From assembly GCA_004297395.1 (NCBI GenBank), contig SCUO01000093.1, positions 124,001 to 188,000 on the forward strand: a stretch of DNA of 64,000 nt, in the 5' to 3' direction. The notes beneath the pieces were generated by a model. That model saw only the letters and a list, made by a program, of their open reading frames with translations. It had not been told where the DNA came from and ran no database searches. Shown here piece after piece: positions 16,305-24,236 of this stretch. Within the stretch, counting starts at the first letter, position 1. Every line of letters starts with the position of its first letter. Position numbers and translations under genes: made by a program. Source of the stretch: Chloroflexota bacterium (lineage in GTDB: Bacteria; Chloroflexota; Limnocylindria; Limnocylindrales; CSP1-4).

Positions 16305-17384
16305 TCACAGGATTCGGGCCAGCGAAAGCTGGACGACGAACAGGAAGATCGGCAGGAGGATCGCGGTGATGATCGCGCGGAGGGTGCCGGTCGACCACGG
16401 CCACGTCGGGAGCCTGGCGATGACCTCGCGCTGCTGGAGCATCGAGGCCAGCGTCTTGTTGAGGTCGTCGGCCCGCTGCAGGTCGCGGGCGTCGACGTCC
16501 CGGTTCAGCTCCGTGAGCAGGCCCTTGAGGCGGACCTCGACCTCGGCCTGCAGGCGGTCCTTCTCGACCTCGAGGCGGCCGTGCAAGCCATAGAGAGGCA
16601 CGACGAAGGCGAGCGTCGCGATGATCGGCGAAATGACGAGGTAGGGCGCCGAGGTCACGAGGAACTTCGCGAGGTCCGGTGACTGCGGTGTGATGACGAT
16701 GCCCGACGTCACGATCACCACGAGGGCGATTCCGGCGCGGGCGGTCAGCCGCGAGAAGGCACTCAGCGGTCCGGGGAGGAACGGATCGATGATCGCCGAG
16801 CGATCGAGCGTCACCCGGATGAGGCGCATCTGGCGGACGAGCCGGGTCAGGAGGACGAGCAGGATCGCGACGTTCACGAACTGGCCGACGAACGCGGCGA
16901 CCACGAGCGGGGCGGCCAGCCCGACGAGGTTGGAGCCGACGGGATCGACGACGAACTGCAGGATCGTCAGGACGGCCGACCCGACGAGGGCGGCGGCGGA
17001 CCAGGAGGCGGGATCGACGGTGAGCTCGTAGCGGAGCCGCGCCACTTCCGCATCCGCCAACGACAGCGCCGGTCGTGACGCCTCGAGCGACGAGCCGGCG
17101 ACGCGGTCGAGGTGCGCCGCGACCCAGAGCATCATCGTCAGGATCACGCCCCAGTACACGTTCGTCGTATCCAGGGTGCCGAACGCCGACCGCCCGAGCG
17201 TCCATGGCTGGAGATGGAACAGCAGGCTCTGGATCACGCCGAGTGCGATGTAGGCGACCCAGGCGGGCCCCGGCAGCGCGTCCAACCGGCGGAGGAGCCA
17301 GTGGAGCCAGCCCGGTGGGTACGGGCGGCGCTCGATGTCGTCGACCGCCCCGACCGCCACCTTCCCCACCGTGTCCGTCGTCAC
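16305..17384 (-). CDS. Membrane protein of unknown family, paralogue of 13833-14906
   Basis: This 359-residue protein shares with its neighbour the N-terminal PYPPGWLHWLL, the RVAG and LRYELT motifs, DPVGSNLVGL, PLSAFSRLTARAGIALV, the coiled-coil-like EVRLKGLLTELNRDVDARDLQ and the end motif LPTWPWSTGTLRAIITAILLP. Six or seven hydrophobic segments are visible. The function is unknown. The GTG at 17384 is preferred because GGGAGG lies just upstream, although an ATG at 17411 would lengthen the N-terminus. It begins 40 bp after the FDH catalytic gene on the same strand, so it may be cotranscribed with it. Confidence 0.75.
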   Translation of the reverse strand: MTTDTVGKVAVGAVDDIERRPYPPGWLHWLLRRLDALPGPAWVAYIALGVIQSLLFHLQPWTLGRSAFGTLDTTNVYWGVILTMMLWVAAHLDRVAGSSLEASRPALSLADAEVARLRYELTVDPASWSAAALVGSAVLTILQFVVDPVGSNLVGLAAPLVVAAFVGQFVNVAILLVLLTRLVRQMRLIRVTLDRSAIIDPFLPGPLSAFSRLTARAGIALVVIVTSGIVITPQSPDLAKFLVTSAPYLVISPIIATLAFVVPLYGLHGRLEVEKDRLQAEVEVRLKGLLTELNRDVDARDLQRADDLNKTLASMLQQREVIARLPTWPWSTGTLRAIITAILLPIFLFVVQLSLARIL

Positions 17385-17424
17385 CGCTGCCTCCCGCTGT
17401 GCGGCCCTCATGCTAGTCGGGCGC

Positions 17425-19347
17425 TCAGGCGGGGATCGGCGCCCCAAGCTTCTCGATCCGGATGGCGGTGGCCTTGAACTCCGCCGTGCCCGACTTTGGA
17501 TCGATGGCGTCGATCGTGAGGAGGTTCACGGCGACGTCGTCCTGGAAGTGGAAGGTCATGAACGTCAGGCCGGGCCGGAGGCTCGGGTCGATCCGGATCG
17601 GCACCTCGACCTGGCCGCGGCGCGACACGATGCGGACCCGCTCGCCCTCGGCCCAGCCATACGTGGCCGCGTCCTCGGGCGAGACGTCGAGGGTCTCGCC
17701 GCGGCGCAGCGGCGACCGGAACGAGCCGGTCTGGACGCCGGTGTTGTAGCTGTCGAGGCGGCGGCCCGTCGTGAGGCGGATCGGGAAGTCGTCGTCCAGG
17801 CGATCCACGGGCGGGTCGTGGTCGACCGGCACGAACGGGATGCGACTCCCCGGGACCGGGTCCTCCCACAGCCGCGAATGGAGGAACAGCTCGCCGGGAT
17901 GGGTCTCGTCCCAGCACGGCCACTGGATCCCGCCGAGCTCCTCGAGCCGGGCGTAGGTCATGCCGCGGTGGACCGGCGAGAGGCTCCGGAGCTCGTCCCA
18001 GACGCGCTCGGCCGAGGCCTCGCCCCAGTCGTGGCCCATCCGCCGGGCGAGCTCGAAGATGATCCACAGGTCGTCTCGTGCCTCGCCCGGCGGGTCGAGG
18101 GCCTTGCGAACCCGCTGGACGCGCCGCTCGGAGTTGGTGACCGTGCCCTCGGATTCGGCCCACGCAGCGGCGGCCGGCAGGACGACGTCGGCAAGCTCCG
18201 CGGTGGCGGTCAGGAAGAGGTCCTGGACCACCATGAAGTCGAGGCTGCCGAGGAGGTGCTTCGCCCGCTTCTGGTCGGCCTCCGACTGGACGGGGTTCTC
18301 GCCGATGACATAGGCCGCACGGAGCTCGCCGCGCTCGATGGCGTCGAACATGGCCGACAGGTGCCAGCCCTTCTTCGGCGGCACCTTCACGCCCCAGGCG
18401 GCATCGAATGGCGCCCGGAGCTCGTCCCGCTCGACGAACTGGAAGCCCGGCAGCCGGTCGGGCAGGGCGCCCATGTCGCCGCCGCCCTGGACGTTGTTCT
18501 GGCCACGCAGCGGGTTGAGGCCGCTGCCGTACCTCCCGACATGACCGGTCAGCGTGGCGAGGTTGATGAGGGCGAGGACGTTGTCGACCGCGTTGTGGTG
18601 CTCGGTGATGCCGAGGGTCCAGCAGATCATCGCCTTGTCGGCCGTGGCGTAGGCGTGGGCGAGCTCGCGGATGGCGGCGGCCGGGACACCCGTCTCACGC
18701 TCGGCGTACTCGAGGGTGTACGTCTCGACCTTCGACCGGTAGGCATCGAAGTCGAAGGTCGCCCGCGTGATGAACTCGGCGTTGTGGAGGCCAGCGTGAA
18801 TGATCTCCCGGCCGACGGCGTTGGCCAGGGCGATGTCGCTGCCGACGTCGAGGCCCAACCACGCGTCGGCCCACTCGGCTGACGAGGTCCGCCGGGGGTC
18901 GACCGCGTACAGCCGCGCGCCGTTGCGGACGCCGCGCAGGAGGTGGTGGAAGAAGATCGGGTGCGTCTCCCGGGCGTTGCTGCCCCAGAGGACGACCAGG
19001 TCCGTCTCCTCGACCTCACGATATGAGCTGGTTCCGCCACCAGCGCCGAACACGGTCGCCAGACCGGCGACAGATGGGGCGTGTCAGGTGCGGTTGCAGC
19101 TGTCGATGTTGTTGCTGCCCAGGACCGTCCTCGAGAGCTTCTGGGCCGCGAAATTGACCTCGTTGGTCGCCTTCGAGCAGCTGAAGATCCCGAACGGCGC
19201 CGGCGCGTCGGCGCGGCGATGCGCCTCGGCGGCCCGGAAGCCTGCGACGGTCCGATCGAGCGCCTCATCCCAGGTCGCGGGACGGAGCTCGGCGCCCTTC
19301 GTGTCGCGGACGAGGGGCTGGGTCAGGCGAACGTACGACTTCGGCAA
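17425..19347 (-). CDS. fdhA: Selenocysteine-containing formate dehydrogenase catalytic (molybdopterin) subunit
   Basis: This gene oxidises formate to CO2 at a Mo or W bis-pterin site. It must be read through TGA at 19084-19086 as selenocysteine (residue 88 of 640): upstream codons end NNIDSCNRT and the reading resumes HAPSVAGLATVFGAGGG, which is the known FDH active-site context with Sec then His. The C-terminal part shows WGSNARETHPIFFHH, the long GRYGSGLNPLRGQNNVQGGG cofactor motif and a molybdopterin dinucleotide domain (RLTTGRRLDSYNTG). The N-terminal CxxCxxxC cluster domain is missing and is encoded at 6533-7606. No ATG or GTG lies before RLTQPLVR; the start is probably TTG at 19347 with GGAGG 11 nt upstream, downstream of a TACACT box. 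Confidence 0.9.
19055..19071 (-). promoter_or_regulatory. SECIS-like hairpin in fdhA
   Basis: On the minus strand GTCGCC, loop GGTCT, GGCGAC form a perfect 6-bp stem. The loop begins 18 nt after the TGA, exactly as in E. coli fdhF as I recall it, and the GGUCU loop is the same. It is therefore the likely SelB binding site directing Sec insertion. Confidence 0.8.
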
Positions 19348-19397
19348 GGGGTTCCGTGCCTCCGCGTGCTCGTCACGGCCGGTCGGCCGATGCGGCG

Positions 19398-19403
19398 AGT
19401 GTA
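19398..19403 (-). promoter_or_regulatory. -10 box TACACT for fdhA
   Basis: Minus-strand TACACT lies about 50 nt before the TTG start at 19347, giving a leader of about 44 nt with GGAGG near its end. No leaderless start is in frame here. Confidence 0.4.
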
Positions 19404-19557
19404 GCGCCGGCCGTGGACCGCCAGCCGCTCGCGGGCGCTCCCGGTGGCGGCGGCGCGTCCCGATCGGCGCGCCGGCCTGCGCGGGAACCCGCCGTGGTCG
19501 CGAGCCGTCCATGGACCAGCCTGGCGTCCCGGATCTGAGATCTTCGGAGGTCCGAAC

Positions 19558-20304
19558 ATGACGCCAACTCGGCGGCTGGTCCGCCTTCTCGCCGTCCTCG
19601 CCCTGGTCGGCTGCACGGCCGACGCCGGCGGGAACCCCTCGCCGACACCGTCGGCGTCCGACTTCACCCTCGTCGTCAGTCCGTCCGAGGAACCGGCGGC
19701 GATCCGGATGGCGATCCCCGGTTCGCGCTACTGCTTCCTGGTCCGCGTCGACGATGCCAGCGGCAGCCTGCAGCCGGTCGCGATCGATGCGACCGCCGCC
19801 AAGGCCGAGGTGGTCGACATCTCGCCGGCCGAGCTCGTCCCCGGCGTGGTCGGCGAGGTCTGCGTCGTGGCCGACCCGACGACGGCCGAGACCAGCGGCT
19901 CGGTCACGATCACGGCGTCGCGCGATGGCGTGACGAAAACCGTCGATCGCTCGCTGCCGGTCTTCCCGTTGGACGGTGATCGCGCCGCGGACGCCCAGCC
20001 GTACTTCGAGCGGTGGGTCGCCTGGCTGGCTGCCGAGCACCCGGAGCTCGGGATCACGGCCGATCAGGACTGGGAGCCGGTCTTCGTCTCGACGCTGCTC
20101 ATCGTCTCCCACTATTCCTACTGGTCCGAGGACTGGGAGATCACGGTCGCCTGGCACGTGATGATCGCCCCGGACGACTGGTCGGAGGTCCATCTGCGGC
20201 GGCGCGGGGTCGACCTGGCACCGTCGCTGGCCTTCCGCATCGAGTCGGTCTCCGGTGGCACGGACCCGATCGAGGTCGCCCCGCCCGCAGAGGTCGTCCG
20301 GTAG
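19558..20304 (+). CDS. Putative secreted lipoprotein of unknown family
   Basis: The 248-residue product has a lipoprotein signal (RLLAVLALVGC, lipobox cysteine at about residue 19), then a Thr/Pro/Ser linker. An all-beta-looking region follows (SRYCFLVRVDD, EVVDISPAELVPG, EVCVVAD, GSVTITASRDG) that suggests an immunoglobulin-like domain. The C-terminal part has YWSEDWEITVAWHVMIAPDDW. I do not recognise a named family. The ATG at 19558 has GGAGG 7 nt upstream. It converges on the PhoX-like gene with about 80 bp between, which contains a GC-rich imperfect inverted repeat. Confidence 0.75.
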   Translation: MTPTRRLVRLLAVLALVGCTADAGGNPSPTPSASDFTLVVSPSEEPAAIRMAIPGSRYCFLVRVDDASGSLQPVAIDATAAKAEVVDISPAELVPGVVGEVCVVADPTTAETSGSVTITASRDGVTKTVDRSLPVFPLDGDRAADAQPYFERWVAWLAAEHPELGITADQDWEPVFVSTLLIVSHYSYWSEDWEITVAWHVMIAPDDWSEVHLRRRGVDLAPSLAFRIESVSGGTDPIEVAPPAEVVR

Positions 20305-20385
20305 CCGGACTCGGTCAGGTTGAATCGAGCGGGCCGCCCGGCGCGATGCGCCGCGCGGCCCTGGAGCTGCCCTGGAACCGGGAGC

Positions 20386-21972
20386 TCAGCTGCCCGGGAC
20401 GTACATGAGGAGGAGCTGGCCGTCCTCGCGCCGGGCCGTGTAGGTGGTCTCGGCACCGGTCACCGGGTGGGTGTAGACCTGACCCGGCGTCGTCTTGAGG
20501 TTGACGTGCGACTGGACGTCGAGCGCCCACCAGCCGTCCCCGAACCAGCGCGAGACATCGACGATGCCGCTCGTCTCGGCCTTCTCCTGCGTGGCGGTGG
20601 CGACGTGGGTCCACGTCTCCGCCTCCAGGTCGTACATCCAGACCTTGCTGAAGAAGTTCGTGTCCTCCTGGACCATCAGGCTGTTGTGCCCGACTTCGAG
20701 GTTGTCGGGGTTGCGCATGCCGAGGTCACTGGCCTCGGCGAGGATGCTGAACTCGTCCACGATCGTCGGATCGTCCTCGTTGAGCACGATCTTGAAGATG
20801 CGGCCACCTGCGGCGGCGCCGGGCGACTTGCGGTAGAGCCGGCCGTCGCCGTTGTCGATGAGGTTGGTGTTGCCGGTGTCGGCAAAGTAGACGACCCGCG
20901 GGTCGTCCGGATCGTAGGCGACGTCCTCGACCCGGATGAACTGGAAGATGTTGTTGTCGTTCGACCAATCCTCGAGGGCGTCCTGCGGCGCGTCGGCCGT
21001 GTCGCCCCGCGCGACCGCCGGGTCGACCTCGATGAACTCGCCGGTCCAGACGTTGCCGGGCGCCATGTCGAGGTAGTCGTTCGCGCCGTTGAAGGAATCC
21101 TCGGGATCCACGGCGCCGTCCTGGGTCCCGGTCACCCGGAAGGCCCACATCGTGCCCTGGTCCTTCTGGAACGACTTCCAGTTCTGGCTGCTGAAGGCGT
21201 ACAGCTGGCTCAGGTTGGGTCGTGCCGGCGTCGACGGGAAGGTGAACGTGTCGTCACCCGAGACCGAGAAGATCCCGCCCCAGCCGCCCGGCACGATGAC
21301 GGTGTTCTCATGATTGTGGCGGCCGGCACCGGCGATGACGCCGACCTTGCCGTTGGCCGTGTCGACGTAGGCGGTGTAGCCGGCCTGGCGCACGTTCAGG
21401 CCACCGTAGGCCGGATCGGCACCATAGAGCGCGCCGTCCGGCACGGCGAGGGCGTCATTCGACTCCTCGTTGACGATGAACGTGTAGTGCGGGAAGCCGT
21501 GCTCCGGTCCGGCCATGAAGGCCGAGCAGAACCGGATCAGGCCCTCGTCGGACGAGAGCGGCACGTCCAGCCCGACGATCTCCCAGGTCGACAGGTCGAC
21601 ACGGACGCGACTGACCGATGAGTTCTGGTAGTCGGCGAAGCCGCCGAACGGGACCGGCGACTGCTCGTGGGTCACGTACAGGTCCACGAAACCGAGGGGG
21701 GCGGCGCTGGGGACGACCCCGATCCCGTCGGGAATGCCTTCGAACAGCGTCCCGAATGCCGCTTCGCCCGAGTTGATGAGGGCATGGAAGTCGGTCCCAG
21801 GAACGGCGCCGCTCGTGACGACGTACGGGTCGCTGTCGGTCAGGTACGAACCCTGGTCCGGGCCGACACCCCCGAACCCTGCGGCTCCCAGGGCGGGCCC
21901 AGGAACTGCGATGGCGAGCACGCCGATCGCCGCGACCATGCGAGCGCGGCGCGGGACTGCGCGGATACTCAC
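20386..21972 (-). CDS. Secreted PhoX-like (DUF839) protein
   Basis: This 528-residue protein carries a Sec or Tat-like signal (RAVPRRARMVAAIGVLAIAVPGPALGA). The mature part resembles DUF839/PhoX-type beta-propellers: VDLYVTHEQSPVPF, the SRVRVDLSTWEI strand, HYTFIVNEESND, an AGRHNHENTVIVPGGWG motif, MWAFRVTGTQ, YFADTGNTN and RNPDNLEVGHNSLMVQEDTN. PhoX proteins are Ca/Fe alkaline phosphatases, but the active-site residues cannot be confirmed, and some members have no known enzyme activity. The start is GTG at 21972, preceded by GGAGGA. Its long leader holds repeats and hairpins. Confidence 0.75.
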   Translation of the reverse strand: MSIRAVPRRARMVAAIGVLAIAVPGPALGAAGFGGVGPDQGSYLTDSDPYVVTSGAVPGTDFHALINSGEAAFGTLFEGIPDGIGVVPSAAPLGFVDLYVTHEQSPVPFGGFADYQNSSVSRVRVDLSTWEIVGLDVPLSSDEGLIRFCSAFMAGPEHGFPHYTFIVNEESNDALAVPDGALYGADPAYGGLNVRQAGYTAYVDTANGKVGVIAGAGRHNHENTVIVPGGWGGIFSVSGDDTFTFPSTPARPNLSQLYAFSSQNWKSFQKDQGTMWAFRVTGTQDGAVDPEDSFNGANDYLDMAPGNVWTGEFIEVDPAVARGDTADAPQDALEDWSNDNNIFQFIRVEDVAYDPDDPRVVYFADTGNTNLIDNGDGRLYRKSPGAAAGGRIFKIVLNEDDPTIVDEFSILAEASDLGMRNPDNLEVGHNSLMVQEDTNFFSKVWMYDLEAETWTHVATATQEKAETSGIVDVSRWFGDGWWALDVQSHVNLKTTPGQVYTHPVTGAETTYTARREDGQLLLMYVPGS

Positions 21973-22033
21973 GATGCGTCCTCCACTAGCGGGCCCGCCC
22001 TTCAGCGAGCCGACGCCACAGTTGTCACGGCCC

Positions 22034-22108
22034 ATGGTGCCCCGCCGCAACGAGGCGCGCCACGTGGCCCGCGTGCATTGCCGTTTGGCAATGGTGCCCC
22101 GACGCACC
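22034..22108 (-). promoter_or_regulatory. Direct repeat and two hairpins upstream of the PhoX-like gene
   Basis: A 16-bp direct repeat (TGCGNCGGGGCACCAT on the minus strand) occurs at 22034-22049 and 22091-22106, 57 bp apart. Two adjacent hairpins lie at 22077-22092 (ATTGCC, loop, GGCAAT) and 22093-22108. They could be operator sites or a structured leader. Neither matches a riboswitch class that I know. Confidence 0.3.
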
Positions 22109-22254
22109 GGAATCGTGTGCGGTCCGGTTCGGCGTGGTCGCCTTACACGGCGCTGACAATCCGCCCGATCCCGGCCGTGGCTCGTCGCGGGTTCCTCCGG
22201 CAGGCTGCGAGCACGGCGTCCGAGGTGGGCGCCACGGATCGGGGACATCGATAC

Positions 22255-22632
22255 ATGCCAAACCGCTCAAGCCGGGCAGCCCTCGCCGTCGCCGGGACGG
22301 TCCTGCTCCTCGCCCTGGTGACCGCCGGCTGCGGGCGGCGCGATTCCGTCGCCGGGGCCGACGGGGTCGCCGCCGACTCGACCGCCGGGGCCACGGCCAC
22401 GGCCAAGGCCCCGCCGACGGCGACGGCGCCAATCGAGACGACTGACGCGAGCCAGACGCCCGACACCTCCCAGCCTCCGGCCCCAACCGGGACCGCCGGA
22501 GCGGGCGCCAAGCCAACCGCGGCGCCGTTCGCGACGCCCGACCTGACCGCCATCGAGCAGCTCCTCGCCGACCTCGACGCCGCCCTCGGCGCCGATGCCA
22601 CCGCCGATACCGATGAAGGGAGTCCCAGGTGA
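22255..22632 (+). CDS. Small lipoprotein with Ala/Thr/Pro-rich spacer
   Basis: This 125-residue protein has a lipobox (LLALVTAGC, Cys at residue 26) followed by a low-complexity Ala/Thr/Pro region to about residue 95. It ends with an acidic helix, LTAIEQLLADLDAALGADA. It looks like a membrane-anchored spacer protein of no known family. Its stop overlaps the GTG start of the next gene as GTGA, so the two secreted proteins are translated together and may interact at the cell surface. Confidence 0.7.
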   Translation: MPNRSSRAALAVAGTVLLLALVTAGCGRRDSVAGADGVAADSTAGATATAKAPPTATAPIETTDASQTPDTSQPPAPTGTAGAGAKPTAAPFATPDLTAIEQLLADLDAALGADATADTDEGSPR

Positions 22633-23444
22633 ACCGTCACGCCGCCAGCACCAGCCGTCTTCGTCGCTTCGCCGGACCGATGACCGGCATCCTCCTCGCC
22701 CTCGCCGTCGTCGCGACACCTGCCCTGGCCGCCTCGGCGCCGGACGCCCACGCGGGGACCGTCCGGGTCGGCGAGCCCAACCAGCTGACCGATCGGGCAC
22801 GCTGCTCGGCGGCCTGGCTGGCCGCCGCCGCGGACCCGACGGTCGAGAACTACCAGAAGGTCGGGCTGTGCGAGATCGATCGCCGGCTGGCCACCATCGA
22901 CCGGCTCGGCAATGCGATCGAGACGTCGCGGGCCCTGACCGACGACCACCAGGCCGCCCTCCAGGCCATCCTCGACGGCTCCGCCGAGGGCCTGCGCGCG
23001 CTGCGCGCCGAGATCGAGGCCGACACGACCATCCCCGAGCTGCGCCAGGACATCAACAGCATCTTCGAGGACTACCGGATCTACGTCCTCGTCGTCCGCC
23101 AGGTCTGGTTGGTCACGGCCGCGGACACGGTCGACATGGCCGGCGCCAGGCTCGATGAGACGGCTGCCGACCTCGCCGTCCTCATCGAGCGGGCCGAAGC
23201 CGCCGGCCAGGACGTGACCGAGGCCAAGGCCCATCTCGAGGCCATGGAGGCAGCGGTCGCGGAGGCCCTGGCGGGGGTCGACGGGGTCGCCGATGACGTC
23301 CTCCCGCTGACCCCGGCCGACTGGAACGCCGGCACCGCCGGGCCGGTCCTGCGGGAAGCCCGCCAGGCGGTCGTCGACGCCAAGGCCGATCTCCGGACGG
23401 CGATGGCCGAGGCCCGCCAGGTCATCGCGGCCCTGGCCGGCTAG
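22629..23444 (+). CDS. Secreted all-helical protein of unknown family
   Basis: This 271-residue protein has a signal peptide (TGILLALAVVATPALAASA). The mature part is predicted nearly all alpha-helical with heptad-like repeats: LTDDHQAALQAILDGSAEGL, DINSIFEDYRIYVLVVRQ, LDETAADLAVLIERAEAAG and ADLRTAMAEARQVIAAL. Two cysteines near residues 59 and 78 could form a disulfide. No family is recognised. It pairs with the preceding lipoprotein by a GTGA overlap and is followed by a strong hairpin, so these two genes form a closed unit. Confidence 0.75.
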   Translation: MNRHAASTSRLRRFAGPMTGILLALAVVATPALAASAPDAHAGTVRVGEPNQLTDRARCSAAWLAAAADPTVENYQKVGLCEIDRRLATIDRLGNAIETSRALTDDHQAALQAILDGSAEGLRALRAEIEADTTIPELRQDINSIFEDYRIYVLVVRQVWLVTAADTVDMAGARLDETAADLAVLIERAEAAGQDVTEAKAHLEAMEAAVAEALAGVDGVADDVLPLTPADWNAGTAGPVLREARQAVVDAKADLRTAMAEARQVIAALAG

Positions 23445-23465
23445 CACCCGACCCGACGCACCCAG

Positions 23466-23498
23466 GCCGCCGGGTCCTCACCCGAGGACTCCGGCGGC
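23466..23498 (+). terminator. Terminator hairpin
   Basis: A long stem (GCCGCCGG plus GTCCTC pairing with GAGGAC plus CCGGCGGC, one bulged T, ACCC loop) lies 21 bp past the stop of the secreted helical protein. Confidence 0.7.
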
Positions 23499-23513
23499 CG
23501 ATTCATGCGAGCG

Positions 23514-23519
23514 TAGACT
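23514..23519 (+). promoter_or_regulatory. -10 box TAGACT for the two-component operon
   Basis: TAGACT is followed by 8 nt and the ATG at 23528, the first of three tandem ATGs. A transcript from here would start at or very near the first mini-ORF. Confidence 0.5.
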
Positions 23520-23527
23520 CCCGACCG

Positions 23528-23565
23528 ATGAAGACGAACCTGCGATGAAGTCGAACCTGCGATGA
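23528..23565 (+). CDS. Two overlapping six-codon mini-ORFs ahead of the response regulator
   Basis: A 17-bp unit starting ATGAAG is repeated. The first ORF (23528-23548) encodes MKTNLR and its TGA overlaps the next ATG. The second (23545-23565) encodes MKSNLR and its TGA overlaps the response regulator's ATG at 23562. Each junction is ATGA. The unit copies the first codons of the response regulator, so it arose by slipped duplication of the gene's 5' end. Whether it is translated is unknown. Confidence 0.5.
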
Positions 23566-24236
23566 AGACGATCCTCGTCGTCGACGACGCGCCGAACATC
23601 GTCGAGCTCCTCCGGATGTACCTCGAGGGTGCCGGCTACGCCACCGTCGTGGCGACCGACGGGGCCTCAGCCGTGGAGCTCCACCGGAAGCATCGGCCGG
23701 ACCTGGTGATCCTCGATGTGATGCTGCCGGGGATGGACGGCTTCGAGGTCTGCCGGGCCATCCGGCGCGAGGCCGACACGCCGGTGGTGATGCTGACTGC
23801 GCGAACCGACGACGTCGATGCCATCGTCGGCCTGGAGCTCGGCGCCGACGACTACGTCACCAAGCCGTTCAACCCCCGGGCCCTCGTGGCCCGGGTCAAG
23901 GCCATCCTCCGCCGGACCGACGGGACGGTCCGGCTGGGCCGCCCGATCGAGGTCGGGACGCTCCGCATCGAGCCCCGCCGGCGCGAGGTCTTCGTGGGTG
24001 ATCGCGGGGTGGAGCTGCGGGCCCGGGAGTTCGATCTCCTCGCGGCGCTGGCCCGCGACCCCGGCGTCGTCCTCAGCCGCGAGGCCCTCCTCGAGGACGT
24101 CTGGGGCACCGATTTCGCGGGCGAGACCCGGACGGTCGACGTCCACGTTTCGGAGCTTCGCAAGAAGCTCGGTGACGACGGCCCCACGATCGAATCCGTC
24201 CGCGGCGTCGGCTATCGCCTGATCGCCGATGCCTGA
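23562..24236 (+). CDS. OmpR/PhoB-family response regulator
   Basis: This 224-residue regulator has a receiver domain (residues 1-118; phosphoacceptor Asp in LVILDVMLPGMDG near residue 51, acidic DD at 7-8, Lys in YVTKPFNPRAL). A winged-helix DNA-binding domain follows (residues 128-222; LRAREFDLLAALARDPGVVLS, then RTVDVHVSELRKKLG and VRGVGYRL). It probably controls transcription in response to the kinase encoded immediately downstream, with which it overlaps by 8 bp. Its own targets are unknown. Confidence 0.95.
   Translation: MKTILVVDDAPNIVELLRMYLEGAGYATVVATDGASAVELHRKHRPDLVILDVMLPGMDGFEVCRAIRREADTPVVMLTARTDDVDAIVGLELGADDYVTKPFNPRALVARVKAILRRTDGTVRLGRPIEVGTLRIEPRRREVFVGDRGVELRAREFDLLAALARDPGVVLSREALLEDVWGTDFAGETRTVDVHVSELRKKLGDDGPTIESVRGVGYRLIADA

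Noticed and set aside
17425-19347. FDH catalytic gene as a pseudogene or frameshift
   Set aside because: The frame stays the same across one TGA, the flanks match the Sec site, and tRNA-Sec, SelA, SelB, SelD and a SECIS hairpin are present.
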